Program-made: the position numbers and the translations under genes
NCBI GenBank assembly: GCA_964399855.1
Contig: CAYNSF010000013.1
Coordinates: forward strand, 1 to 64,000
Direction of reading: 5' to 3'
Source: OLB9 sp964399855
GTDB lineage: Bacteria; Bacteroidota; Bacteroidia; Chitinophagales; Saprospiraceae
DNA length: 64,000 nt
The notes under the pieces: model-generated
What the model was told of the DNA's origin: nothing
Databases searched by the model: none
Seen by the model: only the letters and a program-made list of their open reading frames with translations
Shown here: positions 17,807 to 28,041 of the stretch, piece by piece
How positions within the stretch are numbered: the stretch's first letter is position 1
Layout of the letters: each line of letters starts with the position of its first letter

Positions 17807-20623
17807 ATGCCTAAAAATAAAAACATCAACTCCGTACTGATTATCGGTAGCGGACCTATCGTCATAGGGCAAGCTTGCGAATTTGATTATTCAGGAACAC
17901 AAGCTTCAAGATCGCTCAGAGAAGAAGGAATCGAAGTAACACTTATCAATTCTAATCCTGCAACGATTATGACTGATAATGTTACCGCAGACAACATTTA
18001 TCTGATGCCACTGACTGTAGAAAGTATCATTACTATACTTGAAAATCATAAAATTGATGCCGTGTTGCCTACTATGGGTGGACAAACAGCCCTAAATTTG
18101 GCTATCGAAGCTGACAATATGGGTGTTTGGAAACGATATGGTGTTGAAATGATCGGTGTGGGTGTAGAAGCCATTGATCTTACTGAAAATAGGGAAGCAT
18201 TTAAAAAGCACGTCCAACAATTGGGCATGAAAGTAGCAGATTCGGCAATAGCCAACTCTTTTTTAGAGGGTAAAGAAGCCGCGCAACATATAGGATTTCC
18301 TCTTGTGATACGTCCATCATACACATTAGGTGGTAGCGGTGGTGGATTTGTGATGAAGGAAGAGGATTTTGATGAAGCTCTACGCCGGGGTCTCGAAGCA
18401 TCACCTACCCACGAAGTGCTTGTAGAAAAAGCTGTTTTAGGTTGGAAAGAATTTGAGCTCGAGTTGTTGCGTGATGATAAAAATAATGTCGTAGTCATCT
18501 GTACTGTAGAGAATATTGATCCAATGGGCATACATACAGGAGATAGCATCACGGTTGCTCCGGCTATGACGCTTTCAGACAAAGCGTATCAACGTATGAG
18601 AGATGATGCAATCACGATGATGCGTTCCTTAGGACATTTTTCTGGTGGATGCAATGTACAGTTTGCCTTAGATCCAGATACAGAAGATATCATAGCTGTA
18701 GAAATCAACCCTCGAGTATCCCGATCATCTGCCCTTGCAAGTAAGGCGACCGGCTATCCAATCGCCAAAATAGCCGCTAAATTGGCTATTGGATATACAT
18801 TAGATGAATTGAAAAACCAAATCACTAAGACCACATCGGCATTTTTTGAGCCAACACTGGATTATGTTATAGTTAAGATGCCGCGCTGGAACTTTGAGAA
18901 ATTTTATGGCGCTGACAAAACCTTAGGTCTCCAGATGAAGTCCGTTGGAGAAGTCATGGCCATAGGAAGAAATTTTTTAGAGGCACTTCAAAAAGCTTGT
19001 CAGAGCCAGGAAAATAACAGAGCAGGTCTTGGAGCAGATATGAAAGAATGGATACAAACGGATGATATACTTCGTCGGCTTGAAACGGTCAGCGACGATA
19101 GGATTTTCCGTTTAAAAGACGCACTTCGATTAGGTGTTCCGGAAAAAACCGTTCAAAAATTAACGAGAATTGACCCTTGGTTTATAAAACAAATCAAGCG
19201 ATTGGTTAAATACGAAGATCAACTCATGAGGTACAATCTGCCTGAAGATATTCCAGATGATTTCTTAAAAGAATTAAAATCTGTTGGATATTCCGATGCT
19301 CAAATCGCTTGGGTACTTAGAATAAAAGAAGAAGTGGTAACGAAACACCGCTTAAGTCGCGGAATAACTCGTACTTTTAAAATGGTGGATACTTGTGCAG
19401 GAGAGTTTGAAGCACAAACACCTTATTTTTATTCTACATTCGAAACAGAAAACGAAAGTATTCCTTCCGATAAGAAAAAAATCATCGTTCTTGGATCTGG
19501 CCCAAACCGTATTGGACAGGGTATCGAATTTGACTATTGCTGTGTACATGGATTATTAGCCATTAAAGAGGCTGGTTATGAAGCCATCATGGTCAATTGT
19601 AACCCTGAAACAGTATCTACTGACTTCGATATAGCCGACAAATTATATTTTGAACCCGTATTCTGGGAGCATCTTGAAGAAATCATAGCATTAGAGAAAC
19701 CCGAAGGTGTCATTGTACAGCTTGGTGGACAAACAGCGTTGAAATTGGCGGAAAAACTCCATAAAAGTGGTATAAAAATCATAGGTACAGACTATAACAA
19801 TATGGATCTTGCCGAAGATAGAGGTCGCTTTTCCGATTTACTCAAAGAGCTCGAAATCCCTTATCCTGATTACGGTGTAGCAACCGAAGTGGAAGATGCC
19901 ATTGTAGTGGCCAATCGAGTATCATATCCAGTACTAATACGACCGTCTTATGTATTAGGTGGACAGCGTATGCGTATCGTCATCAACGACCAAGAATTGG
20001 AGAAACATGTACTCAGTATCTTCAAGCACATGCCTGATAATAAGGTATTGATCGACCAATTTCTTGAGCGCGCTAAAGAAGCTGAAATTGATGCTATCTG
20101 TGACGGAGAAGATGTACATATCATGGGTATCATGGAACATATCGAGCCTGCTGGTATCCATTCGGGAGATAGTGCTGCCGTGCTGCCTACTTATTCTTTA
20201 AGTCCGGATGTAGTGGGGCAAATGGTGGATTATGCTCGTAAAATAGCCTTCGCCTTGAATATCAAGGGGCTGATCAATATCCAATTTGCCATAAAAAATG
20301 AAATCGTTTATGTCATCGAGGCCAATCCAAGGGCATCGAGGACTACGCCTTTTATTGCAAAAGCGTACCAAGTACCTTATCTAAAAATGGCGACACAAGT
20401 GATGTTGGGTACGCACAAAATAAGCGACTTCACGGTTAATAAACAACTTACAGGATTTGCGATAAAGGTTCCTGTATTTTCATTTGATAAATTTCCGGGC
20501 GTGGATAAAAATCTCGGGCCTGAAATGAAATCAACTGGAGAAATGATCTACTATATCAACGATATCTACGATCCATACTTCAGAGACTTAGATAGGAAAA
20601 GGTCTATGTTCTTGAGCAGATAA
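17807..20623 (+). CDS. carB: Carbamoyl-phosphate synthase large subunit lacking the C-terminal allosteric domain
   Basis: Makes carbamoyl phosphate from ammonia, bicarbonate and two ATP for pyrimidine and arginine synthesis. The two homologous halves are both present: GSGPIVIGQACEFDYSGTQA at the start of the first, with ATP-grasp about residues 130-340, and GSGPNRIGQGIEFDYCC at the start of the second, with ATP-grasp about 680-870. At 938 residues it stops about 130 residues before the usual end. The C-terminal MGS-like regulatory domain that binds UMP/ornithine in enterobacteria is absent, and a strong terminator follows 70 bp later. Short forms may be normal in this phylum. No carA is in the window. 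Confidence 0.93.
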   Translation: MPKNKNINSVLIIGSGPIVIGQACEFDYSGTQASRSLREEGIEVTLINSNPATIMTDNVTADNIYLMPLTVESIITILENHKIDAVLPTMGGQTALNLAIEADNMGVWKRYGVEMIGVGVEAIDLTENREAFKKHVQQLGMKVADSAIANSFLEGKEAAQHIGFPLVIRPSYTLGGSGGGFVMKEEDFDEALRRGLEASPTHEVLVEKAVLGWKEFELELLRDDKNNVVVICTVENIDPMGIHTGDSITVAPAMTLSDKAYQRMRDDAITMMRSLGHFSGGCNVQFALDPDTEDIIAVEINPRVSRSSALASKATGYPIAKIAAKLAIGYTLDELKNQITKTTSAFFEPTLDYVIVKMPRWNFEKFYGADKTLGLQMKSVGEVMAIGRNFLEALQKACQSQENNRAGLGADMKEWIQTDDILRRLETVSDDRIFRLKDALRLGVPEKTVQKLTRIDPWFIKQIKRLVKYEDQLMRYNLPEDIPDDFLKELKSVGYSDAQIAWVLRIKEEVVTKHRLSRGITRTFKMVDTCAGEFEAQTPYFYSTFETENESIPSDKKKIIVLGSGPNRIGQGIEFDYCCVHGLLAIKEAGYEAIMVNCNPETVSTDFDIADKLYFEPVFWEHLEEIIALEKPEGVIVQLGGQTALKLAEKLHKSGIKIIGTDYNNMDLAEDRGRFSDLLKELEIPYPDYGVATEVEDAIVVANRVSYPVLIRPSYVLGGQRMRIVINDQELEKHVLSIFKHMPDNKVLIDQFLERAKEAEIDAICDGEDVHIMGIMEHIEPAGIHSGDSAAVLPTYSLSPDVVGQMVDYARKIAFALNIKGLINIQFAIKNEIVYVIEANPRASRTTPFIAKAYQVPYLKMATQVMLGTHKISDFTVNKQLTGFAIKVPVFSFDKFPGVDKNLGPEMKSTGEMIYYINDIYDPYFRDLDRKRSMFLSR

Positions 20624-20691
20624 TTTAGTTTGTAGGTGTATGGTTTAGGTAGTTGAATTATGTCAATTTACTATCATATACTGATATAAAT

Positions 20692-20728
20692 AAAAAACGA
20701 AGTCATAAATTTATGACTTCGTTTTTTA
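20692..20728. terminator. Bidirectional terminator between carB and the M4 protease gene
   Basis: A perfect inverted repeat, ACGAAGTCATAAA against TTTATGACTTCGT, with an A tract on the left and a T tract on the right. It serves both convergent genes. Confidence 0.9.
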
Positions 20729-20751
20729 TTTGACCTACTTTCAAAAAAGGC

Positions 20752-23700
20752 TTATTGCTTGACAAACTTAGAGGACTGAACTCGCAATCCAGTGCGAAGC
20801 GTCACAATATACATACCAGCTTCAAGAGACGCTGTATTCAATTCATGTATAGGTTTTAGTTCATCTTGTTGATTCAATATCGTTTTTCCATTTATGTCTG
20901 TAATCGTTATAGAACCTAATTTACCTGAGAGATCTTCATTTATATTGAGCTTTAGACTTTGATTTGCCGGGTTTTCGATGATTGAAAACATTTGATTGGC
21001 AGCATCAAAATCAGCAACACTTACTAAGTTTCTCTTTCCATTGCTAAAGTAGGTTGCCCAACGTTGTGACCTCGTAAAAATAACGGGTGCTTCTGTTACT
21101 TCAATTTTATTTTGGTTCATCTTAGCTACCCCAACATTATATACACGATTATTGCCAAGATTGTCAAAGACTACCTTATCATCTTTTATAGAATAATTTG
21201 GAAACCCTAAATCATTATTCTCAAATATTAATCCTGTTTCCCCACGCTCGATATTTGCACCTAATATAGCCACTGAACCATCTTCATCTATAAAGTCAAA
21301 GGCAACAATGTATGGAGAGTTCTTTGAAAAAGACGGATTTCCGATACTTGTCCCTTGTGGTAATGATGAATATAGCTTTGATACTTCTCCCAATGAAAAA
21401 GTATTAGAAGCATTGTTCCACACCTTAATAAAGCTGATATCCCAATAGGTAATAGAACCTGAAGTGTTAGATTTAATTTCGTTGAGAGCATCATATATGA
21501 TATGTTCGCCAGACAAATCAAATTCCATAGCATCAGCATATTGAACATCACCAGTTTTTACACCTGAAGAATACGTAGGATTGTACAATTCAAATTCATT
21601 CTGAATAACACCATTTGGGCCAAAATAGAAAACATAAAGATTATTTATCTCTTCGTCAATAAGTGCAGCTATTTTACTTCCATCTTTTGAAATGATCACA
21701 TTACGCCATACTGCATCATTACTCAATATCTGAGGACTTGTCGCCTCTCCCTTTTGCCAGTCGATTGCGATAATATACATCCTTTTGTCATTGGCTATAT
21801 ATACGATCTCGCTACCATCATCAGAGACACTTGGCTTAGAGATGATCGTTTGATTCGATAATTGAGCAATTTGACTTCCTTTGTCATCTAACAAAAATAA
21901 ACCTCTGTTGTCTGACCCCGTAGTCAAAACAAATTCTTGACCTGGATTTTCATTGATATCCGTCTCGTAGTTTCCACCTTGATCTCCCAAGATACCCACT
22001 TCATCAAAAGCCTTTTGGGCAGCACTTACTTCTGCTTGACCATATAGATCAGAAGCTGCTTTGATAACAGCAACTCTACAGTCAACAAACTTAGATGATT
22101 TAGTAAGATATTGAATCAATGCACGATAATAAACTTGTTCAGCTTTGTCCTTTCCTATAGCTGTAGCAAATTTAAAAAAAGCATAGTTCGGAATACCACT
22201 ATTGATGTGAACACCACCGTTGTCCTGTGTTCCTTGGTATCTTTCACTATAGTGTCTTGGTTGCCATCCTCTATTGAAATCATTGGTTTGAGCACCATTG
22301 TGTGGATCTGACATATCCCTCAACGCTCCTGAAGGAAACGCTGATCTTTTGACCACATCTTCGCCGATTTTCCAATCTTCTCTGTCTATCATCGAGCCAA
22401 ACACATCTGCAAAAGACTCATTTAATGCGCCAGATTCGCCTTGGTATTCTAAGTTTGCTGTGCTTTGGATCACACCATGTGACATCTCGTGACCTGCTAC
22501 ATCTAAACCTTTTGCCAACGGATCAAAAGCAGAGTCTCCATTTCCGTAAAACATGGCTTGACCATTCCAAAAAGCATTACCCATAGATCTTCCGTCTTCA
22601 TCTGCTACATTTATAAAGCCTATGATATTTCCACCACTACCGTTGATAGATCGTCTGTTATAAGTGTTTTTGAAGTATTCAAACGCTTTCCCACCGTTGT
22701 AATGTGCAGAAACGGCTGTTTTGTCATTCCACTGATTATTATTGGACTTAACATGGTCATAGTTAAAGCTGCTTGTAGCAGGCGATGTATTAAACGCATT
22801 GATCGTCCATATCACACCATTTGGGTTATTGGGCATACTACTACCAGATTGTGAAAAGATATCTCTCGCCGCATCTATCAGAAAGTATGAAGCACCTACT
22901 TGATAGGTATTTATCTGCCTATTGATATTAAATAAATCCAAAGCTGTAGCAGTTACTGCGCCATCTAAAAGCACTTGTTTTTCTGTTTCTAATGCTTCAT
23001 GACCATGTGTACAGGCTGTGCCGTCGGTATGAATATGATTGTGAAATTTACACATACTTTCGTACTTATTGATGACAGCACCGGTTTGGGCATCAACAAA
23101 ATATTCCCAACGGTCAATAAGATTTTTATAAACGATATAGTGATAAGCAAGTATAAAACGGTCTTCAAAAGGATAAACAACTAAAGCTGATTGTGTCTTC
23201 ATATCGCCAAATTGCTCCATGTCACGCTCGTATATGACCTGCTTGCCTACGTTTTCGGTAACGATAGCTTCTCCCGCTGCTATGCTTAATGCCGGTTCTA
23301 CATTATCCAGTTCAAAACTTGGATAATAACTTCCGTTCAGAAATTCTATTTTATTGTCTCTTCCATGCAATACTACTTCACCACCATATACAGGAACATC
23401 TTGGTACATCTGTTGCATACGGATGTGCTTCATGCCTATTTCGTCTATCTCTTCTGATTTGAATGCAAATTCAGATTCAGGATTTTTAATTTTCATCGCT
23501 GGTGCGGCAGCTTTGAGATATTCAGTAGCTACTTCTGTTGTGCTTCTATTGGCAGATGAAGTATTTGGTAATGTACCTTCAATGTAGGTTGGTACCTGCC
23601 ATTTGTTCAAAAAGCCCAACTTCAATCCACTTTTGAGGTTATTCATCGGCATCGTATTCATGGGTTTATACTCTACCTGAACAATTCTCGACGGATCCAT

Positions 23701-23844
23701 TTGAGTTATAGCCGATTTATCTTTGATATCAAATTTTTGAACGCTGATTTTTTCCTTTGGAAAATCGATTTTTTTCATTTGAGCGTGGGTGTTGCCCAAT
23801 AAAAAAATCATAAAAAACGATAGCAGTAAAGTTCTGATTTGCAT
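20752..23844 (-). CDS. Secreted M4 (thermolysin-type) metalloprotease with beta-propeller and T9SS tail
   Basis: A 1030-residue exported zinc protease. Order: signal peptide (about 1-22), FTP/PepSY-type propeptide (about 60-250), M4 catalytic domain with HEMSH (about 451-455), the third zinc ligand in LNESFADVFG and the active-site histidine in GVHINSGIPN (about 548). A region of TolB/WD40-like blades follows (about 640-950: LFLLDDKGSQIAQLS, PSVSDDGSEIVYIA). The type A T9SS sorting domain is the last 75 residues or so. The propeller insertion is additional to the usual M4 plan. Probably an extracellular protein-degrading enzyme. It lies 32 bp downstream of a lipoprotein gene and ends at a shared terminator. 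Confidence 0.92.
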   Translation of the reverse strand: MQIRTLLLSFFMIFLLGNTHAQMKKIDFPKEKISVQKFDIKDKSAITQMDPSRIVQVEYKPMNTMPMNNLKSGLKLGFLNKWQVPTYIEGTLPNTSSANRSTTEVATEYLKAAAPAMKIKNPESEFAFKSEEIDEIGMKHIRMQQMYQDVPVYGGEVVLHGRDNKIEFLNGSYYPSFELDNVEPALSIAAGEAIVTENVGKQVIYERDMEQFGDMKTQSALVVYPFEDRFILAYHYIVYKNLIDRWEYFVDAQTGAVINKYESMCKFHNHIHTDGTACTHGHEALETEKQVLLDGAVTATALDLFNINRQINTYQVGASYFLIDAARDIFSQSGSSMPNNPNGVIWTINAFNTSPATSSFNYDHVKSNNNQWNDKTAVSAHYNGGKAFEYFKNTYNRRSINGSGGNIIGFINVADEDGRSMGNAFWNGQAMFYGNGDSAFDPLAKGLDVAGHEMSHGVIQSTANLEYQGESGALNESFADVFGSMIDREDWKIGEDVVKRSAFPSGALRDMSDPHNGAQTNDFNRGWQPRHYSERYQGTQDNGGVHINSGIPNYAFFKFATAIGKDKAEQVYYRALIQYLTKSSKFVDCRVAVIKAASDLYGQAEVSAAQKAFDEVGILGDQGGNYETDINENPGQEFVLTTGSDNRGLFLLDDKGSQIAQLSNQTIISKPSVSDDGSEIVYIANDKRMYIIAIDWQKGEATSPQILSNDAVWRNVIISKDGSKIAALIDEEINNLYVFYFGPNGVIQNEFELYNPTYSSGVKTGDVQYADAMEFDLSGEHIIYDALNEIKSNTSGSITYWDISFIKVWNNASNTFSLGEVSKLYSSLPQGTSIGNPSFSKNSPYIVAFDFIDEDGSVAILGANIERGETGLIFENNDLGFPNYSIKDDKVVFDNLGNNRVYNVGVAKMNQNKIEVTEAPVIFTRSQRWATYFSNGKRNLVSVADFDAANQMFSIIENPANQSLKLNINEDLSGKLGSITITDINGKTILNQQDELKPIHELNTASLEAGMYIVTLRTGLRVQSSKFVKQ

Positions 23845-23876
23845 ATTACTCTGATTGTATTCTAAATATTAAAAAA

Positions 23877-24326
23877 TTAATGTTGTGCTTCTTTAGGTGC
23901 AAATTTGGATGCAACCTCTAATAAAATATTGTAAAAAACTGAAAGATTTTGATTGTCTAAAGGACTGCGACCCCATTTCAACGTATGATTCGAATCTTTG
24001 GATTTCATTTCCAGAAAATAATATCTATTACCTGGCTCGTTCAAATCCAACGATTTAAGACCCAAATCATCGTAATTAGAAAATATCTGTGACGTAATTT
24101 TTTTATCAACCTTTCCCAATAAGGTATTTTGTTCATGATCTGCAAGGTATAAATCACCTTTATTGGTCAGATAATACGTCTTAACTTGACCTGTAAATCC
24201 ACCGCCATTACCAAAAACAATGTAAGGCGACTCGAACGTCTCAGGATTAAAGACTTTTTCCTTTGTTTTACATGACATCATCGCTGCTAAAAAACTGACA
24301 AAAAGTAACAATTTAAAACTTTTCAT
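23877..24326 (-). CDS. Hypothetical lipoprotein
   Basis: A 149-residue protein with a lipoprotein signal (LLLFVSFLAAMMSC, Cys at residue 19), so it is probably anchored in a membrane after Lgt processing. The mature part (YIVFGNGGGFTGQVKTYYLT, then GDLYLADHEQNTLLGKV) has a compact beta-rich look. No family was recognised. It is directly upstream of the M4 protease on the same strand, so the two may be co-expressed; a link in function is only inference. Confidence 0.75.
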   Translation of the reverse strand: MKSFKLLLFVSFLAAMMSCKTKEKVFNPETFESPYIVFGNGGGFTGQVKTYYLTNKGDLYLADHEQNTLLGKVDKKITSQIFSNYDDLGLKSLDLNEPGNRYYFLEMKSKDSNHTLKWGRSPLDNQNLSVFYNILLEVASKFAPKEAQH

Positions 24327-24440
24327 TTGAATATTTTCTCAACATAAGACACTGTAATCTATCGTTTTGTTTCAGGATTTCAGCATTTTATGTAATTATT
24401 TTAGAAATACCTTTCGCTATACAAAACCTAAATTAAAGTA

Positions 24441-25457
24441 TCACAACTTAAACCCTGCTTCTCGACTTATCTCCAACATCCTATCGATACACACCTTGCC
24501 TTGTTCCATGACCCATGGTTCCATCTTGATTTCAGGCAGTTCGTACTTCATACTTAAGTACAATTTTTCGAGTGTATTGAGTTTCATGTGTGGACACTCA
24601 TTGCAAGCACAGTTGGAAGTAGGTGGGGCAGGAATGAATGTTTTATCCGGAGACGCTTTTTCCATTTGATAAATGATACCTGGCTCGGTCGCTACGATAA
24701 AGCTTGTCGCCTCATTATCCTTTGTATAGGCTAATAATTGCGAAGTAGAACCTATAAAATGCGCCATATCCAGAATGTGTGTTTCACACTCGGGATGTGC
24801 GATCATTTTAGCTTCTGGATGACGAATCATGAGTTTGGTTATCTTCTCATTGGAAAATATCTCATGAACCATACAGGCACCATTCCACAATATCATCTCT
24901 CTACCTAATTTCTTATTGAGATACGCACCCAGGTTTTTATCCGGAGCAAAGATGATGCCTTTATCAGCTGGAATACTATTGACTACTGCTTCGGCATTGG
25001 TAGAAGTACAACAGATATCCGTCAATGTTTTCAATGCGGCTGAGCAGTTGATGTAGCTGACGACCACATGATCCGGATGTTTGTCTTTAAATAATTTGAA
25101 TAACGGAGCAGGGCAACTGTCTGACAAAGAACAACCCGCTTTCAAATCAGGAAGTACTACTTTTTTATTTGGATTGAGCATCTTAGCTGTTTCTGCCATA
25201 AAATGTACGCCGGCAAATACGATCAAATCTGCATCTGTACTCTCAGCTTTCTGTGCCAGACCAAGACTATCTCCAATATAATCTGCTACATCCTGAATCT
25301 CTGATTCTTGGTAATAGTGGGCGAGAATTATAGCGTTTTTCTCTTGTTTCAACTTATTGATCTCCTCGATTAAATCAAGTGTTGGATCTATATCTACATT
25401 CAAGTAGCCCGTATTATCAAGATTTTCAATGGCTGTTTCCAAAACCGTATTTGTCAT
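24441..25457 (-). CDS. nadA: Quinolinate synthase
   Basis: Condenses iminoaspartate with dihydroxyacetone phosphate to quinolinate in NAD synthesis, using a [4Fe-4S] cluster. The 338-residue length is normal. The three cluster-cysteine regions are present: YINCSAALK, HPECETHIL and CNECPHMKLN. The start block AIILAHYYQ and the GDSLGLAQKA motif also fit. nadB and nadC are not beside it. It lies 37 bp downstream of the EEP gene, as the likely end of the mutL-rhomboid unit. Confidence 0.95.
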   Translation of the reverse strand: MTNTVLETAIENLDNTGYLNVDIDPTLDLIEEINKLKQEKNAIILAHYYQESEIQDVADYIGDSLGLAQKAESTDADLIVFAGVHFMAETAKMLNPNKKVVLPDLKAGCSLSDSCPAPLFKLFKDKHPDHVVVSYINCSAALKTLTDICCTSTNAEAVVNSIPADKGIIFAPDKNLGAYLNKKLGREMILWNGACMVHEIFSNEKITKLMIRHPEAKMIAHPECETHILDMAHFIGSTSQLLAYTKDNEATSFIVATEPGIIYQMEKASPDKTFIPAPPTSNCACNECPHMKLNTLEKLYLSMKYELPEIKMEPWVMEQGKVCIDRMLEISREAGFKL

Positions 25458-25494
25458 ATCTACATATTTTAATGATTCTTACACAATGTACCAA

Positions 25495-26538
25495 TTATTG
25501 CTCTATGGTGCTTATCAGCCCGTAATGGTCAGAAAATTTATCCTTAATGATATCCAGCGTTGCCACCTGCATGGATTTATCCACAAAGATATAATCTATG
25601 CGCAATAAAGGAATGCGTCCACCATACGTCGTACCGATACCCATACCGCGTTCGCGGAATGCATCCTTTCCATATTCTGACAATACATGGTAAGTATAAG
25701 ACTGTGGCGGATCGTTTAAGTCACCAGCAAGGATAACTTTATGAGGACTCTTTTGAATGTGAGTAGCTATCTTTTCTACCTGACGACTTCGCTGGAGATG
25801 TCTGTTTTTATATTTTCGCATCATCCCTTTGATATCATACCAAGCTTGCTTTTGATTCAATTCCGGATGTACCGTAAAATTATCGGCATCTTTACTGATT
25901 TGATTGGATTGAAGATGAAAACTATATACTCTGTAGGTTTGCTTTTCTATACGAATATCTGCCCATAAACATGAATTGGTTATCGTTCCAAAATCTATCT
26001 CTCCCTTGTCAACTATAGGAAAACGAGACAAAATGACAGCACCTTTATTTTTAAAATACATGTGATGCTTTGGAAAAGTGCTTTTCAAGATGTCTCTCGC
26101 ATAATCGCCTACTTCTTGAATACAAAAAATATCGGTTTCTTTATATTTTTGTAAAAATTCAATAAAGATATCCTTTTTGATTTTTCTTTGTTCGGCATTC
26201 TTCTCATAACCGTAAAGGGCATTACTGATATTATAAGTCATCAATGTGATCGCTGTATCACTGTGCTCTATCTTCTGGCTATTAAACCCAACAAAACCCT
26301 TTACCTGATTCCATCCAATCAAAATACATATAAGAGAAACTAATGCAAACTTTGGCTTTTGAAACAACCAAAACAGAATAAATAATATATTGATGATTAA
26401 AAATACAGGATAAAAAAGCCCAAAAAATGATATCGTCCAAGTCAATTCAGGGTCTATACCTGGAGCAAGATAAGCCAATAGGATTGCTGCCGCAAAACCC
26501 AGATTAATCATCAATATCAGTTTTTCGATATACTTCAA
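25495..26538 (-). CDS. Membrane-anchored endonuclease/exonuclease/phosphatase-family protein
   Basis: A 347-residue protein. About three hydrophobic segments make up the first 90 residues, followed by an EEP catalytic domain: MTYNISN, CIQEVGDY (metal-binding Glu), LAGDLNDPP (Asp/Asn pair) and SDHYGLI (Asp-His pair). The domain is predicted to be on one face of the inner membrane. EEP members include nucleases, sphingomyelinases and inositol phosphatases, so the substrate is open. Only 3 bp separate it from the upstream rhomboid gene, which suggests one operon. Confidence 0.85.
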   Translation of the reverse strand: MKYIEKLILMINLGFAAAILLAYLAPGIDPELTWTISFFGLFYPVFLIINILFILFWLFQKPKFALVSLICILIGWNQVKGFVGFNSQKIEHSDTAITLMTYNISNALYGYEKNAEQRKIKKDIFIEFLQKYKETDIFCIQEVGDYARDILKSTFPKHHMYFKNKGAVILSRFPIVDKGEIDFGTITNSCLWADIRIEKQTYRVYSFHLQSNQISKDADNFTVHPELNQKQAWYDIKGMMRKYKNRHLQRSRQVEKIATHIQKSPHKVILAGDLNDPPQSYTYHVLSEYGKDAFRERGMGIGTTYGGRIPLLRIDYIFVDKSMQVATLDIIKDKFSDHYGLISTIEQ

Positions 26539-26541
26539 TGG

Positions 26542-27417
26542 CTACTTTTTACTGGCTAAATATAAGGTTTCCTTTTCTTCATCTGTCAAACTATCATATC
26601 CATTAGCTTTTATTTTCTCTAATATCATATCTACCTGCAACTCTAAATTCACTTTTTCGACAGTGTGCGTTCGCTCTTTTAACCTTGTAGATTTATGTGA
26701 TATTCTCAAATTGGACGTTTGCTTAGCGGGCTTTTTCTTGTTAAGTATTTTATACTTGTTAAAATCGAACAATGCTGATAAATCTGTACCATTGCGGAGT
26801 AGCCAAACATATAAAATGCCAAATAATGCTCCACCAAGATGTGCTATATGACCACCAGCATTGGATGAACTGGCTGTATTGATAAAATCAAAAAACAAAA
26901 TGGCTAATCCAATATATTTTATTTTGACACGACCTAATAAAACCAACTGCATTTCATAATCCGGTGCTGTAATAATCGCTGTAAATACGATAGCTAATGC
27001 CGCTGCTGAAGCTCCAAGTGCCATACTTCCAGCCATGGTTGACCATTGAAAAAAAGCCAGAAAAAACAAAGCTCCAACAAGACCACCCATGATATAAACC
27101 GGTAAAATTCGTCTATCTCCCAATAAGTCACCTGCTATATTCCCAAACCAATATAGTACGAGCATATTGAATGCTACATGCCAGAATCCGTCATGAAGAA
27201 AAAAATGCGTCAGGATAGTCCAAGGTCTATGCAACAATACAGTCAGGTCTCCCGGCAATGCTAAATATGGTAAAACAGATGTTACATAAATATCAGGCAT
27301 GAATGCTTTAATCAATGCCATGACAATATACACACCGACATTGATGATAATCACTTTAGTCAGCATACTACCATAGTCAAAAGCTGCTTGTATTTCCCTG
27401 AAAATGGACTTAAACAT
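26542..27417 (-). CDS. Rhomboid-family intramembrane serine protease with C-terminal extension
   Basis: A 291-residue membrane protein. Features of catalytic rhomboids are visible: HVAFNMLVLYWFG (TM2 His/Asn), MALGASAAALA (GxS nucleophile motif) and GHIAHLGGALFG (catalytic His). After the last membrane helix a charged cytoplasmic tail of about 75 residues (KKPAKQTSNLRIS to the end) is present. It is one of two adjacent rhomboid genes, 12 bp apart, inside the mutL-rhomboid-rhomboid-EEP cluster. The substrate is unknown. Confidence 0.92.
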   Translation of the reverse strand: MFKSIFREIQAAFDYGSMLTKVIIINVGVYIVMALIKAFMPDIYVTSVLPYLALPGDLTVLLHRPWTILTHFFLHDGFWHVAFNMLVLYWFGNIAGDLLGDRRILPVYIMGGLVGALFFLAFFQWSTMAGSMALGASAAALAIVFTAIITAPDYEMQLVLLGRVKIKYIGLAILFFDFINTASSSNAGGHIAHLGGALFGILYVWLLRNGTDLSALFDFNKYKILNKKKPAKQTSNLRISHKSTRLKERTHTVEKVNLELQVDMILEKIKANGYDSLTDEEKETLYLASKK

Positions 27418-27429
27418 CTCCTTTGCTGT

Positions 27430-28029
27430 TTATTGAAGATTTTGCATTTTCCAATACCTTATCATTATAAATCCTAAGATAGCTCCACCAATATGCGCAA
27501 AATGTCCTATTCCTTGCTGAGTACCCGAAAATCCATAATACAACCCTAACCCGATTAATCCCAAGGCCATGTATTTGGCTTTAATCGGTATCGGAGGAAA
27601 GAGCAACATCAACTTGATATTAGGAAACATAGTAGCAAAAGCCGCTAACACACCATAAGTCGCACCAGAAGCTCCGACCATCATTCCACCTGATAAAAAC
27701 ATTTGTGCCATAGAAGCAAATAATCCGCACACTATGTATAATATAAAAAATCGCTTCGGTCCAAGGCTGGTTTCTACCCAAGGTCCCAGCATATATAACC
27801 CAAGCATATTGAAAAGTAAATGCATTTCATTGCCATGCATAAACATGTGGGTGATGATTTGTATTGGTTCAAACTTATAGACAATTCCATCGTGCAAATA
27901 CTCTTGTCCGGGAGATACCAACGTGAAAAACCGGTCAATACCGGGAATCGGAATCAAATATTGTACCGCAAAAAAAACGATAACATTAATAATAATTAGA
28001 TTCTTTACGACTTCTGTAATTCTAAGCAT
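27430..28029 (-). CDS. Rhomboid-family intramembrane serine protease, short form
   Basis: A 199-residue six-helix rhomboid. It has HLLFNMLGLYMLGPW, the GASGATYG nucleophile motif and GHFAHIGGAILGF with the catalytic His, so it should be active. It lies 12 bp downstream of mutL and 12 bp upstream of a second, longer rhomboid. The two differ in length and tail, so they are paralogues rather than a recent duplication. Confidence 0.93.
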   Translation of the reverse strand: MLRITEVVKNLIIINVIVFFAVQYLIPIPGIDRFFTLVSPGQEYLHDGIVYKFEPIQIITHMFMHGNEMHLLFNMLGLYMLGPWVETSLGPKRFFILYIVCGLFASMAQMFLSGGMMVGASGATYGVLAAFATMFPNIKLMLLFPPIPIKAKYMALGLIGLGLYYGFSGTQQGIGHFAHIGGAILGFIMIRYWKMQNLQ

Positions 28030-28041
28030 CAGCTATATAAA

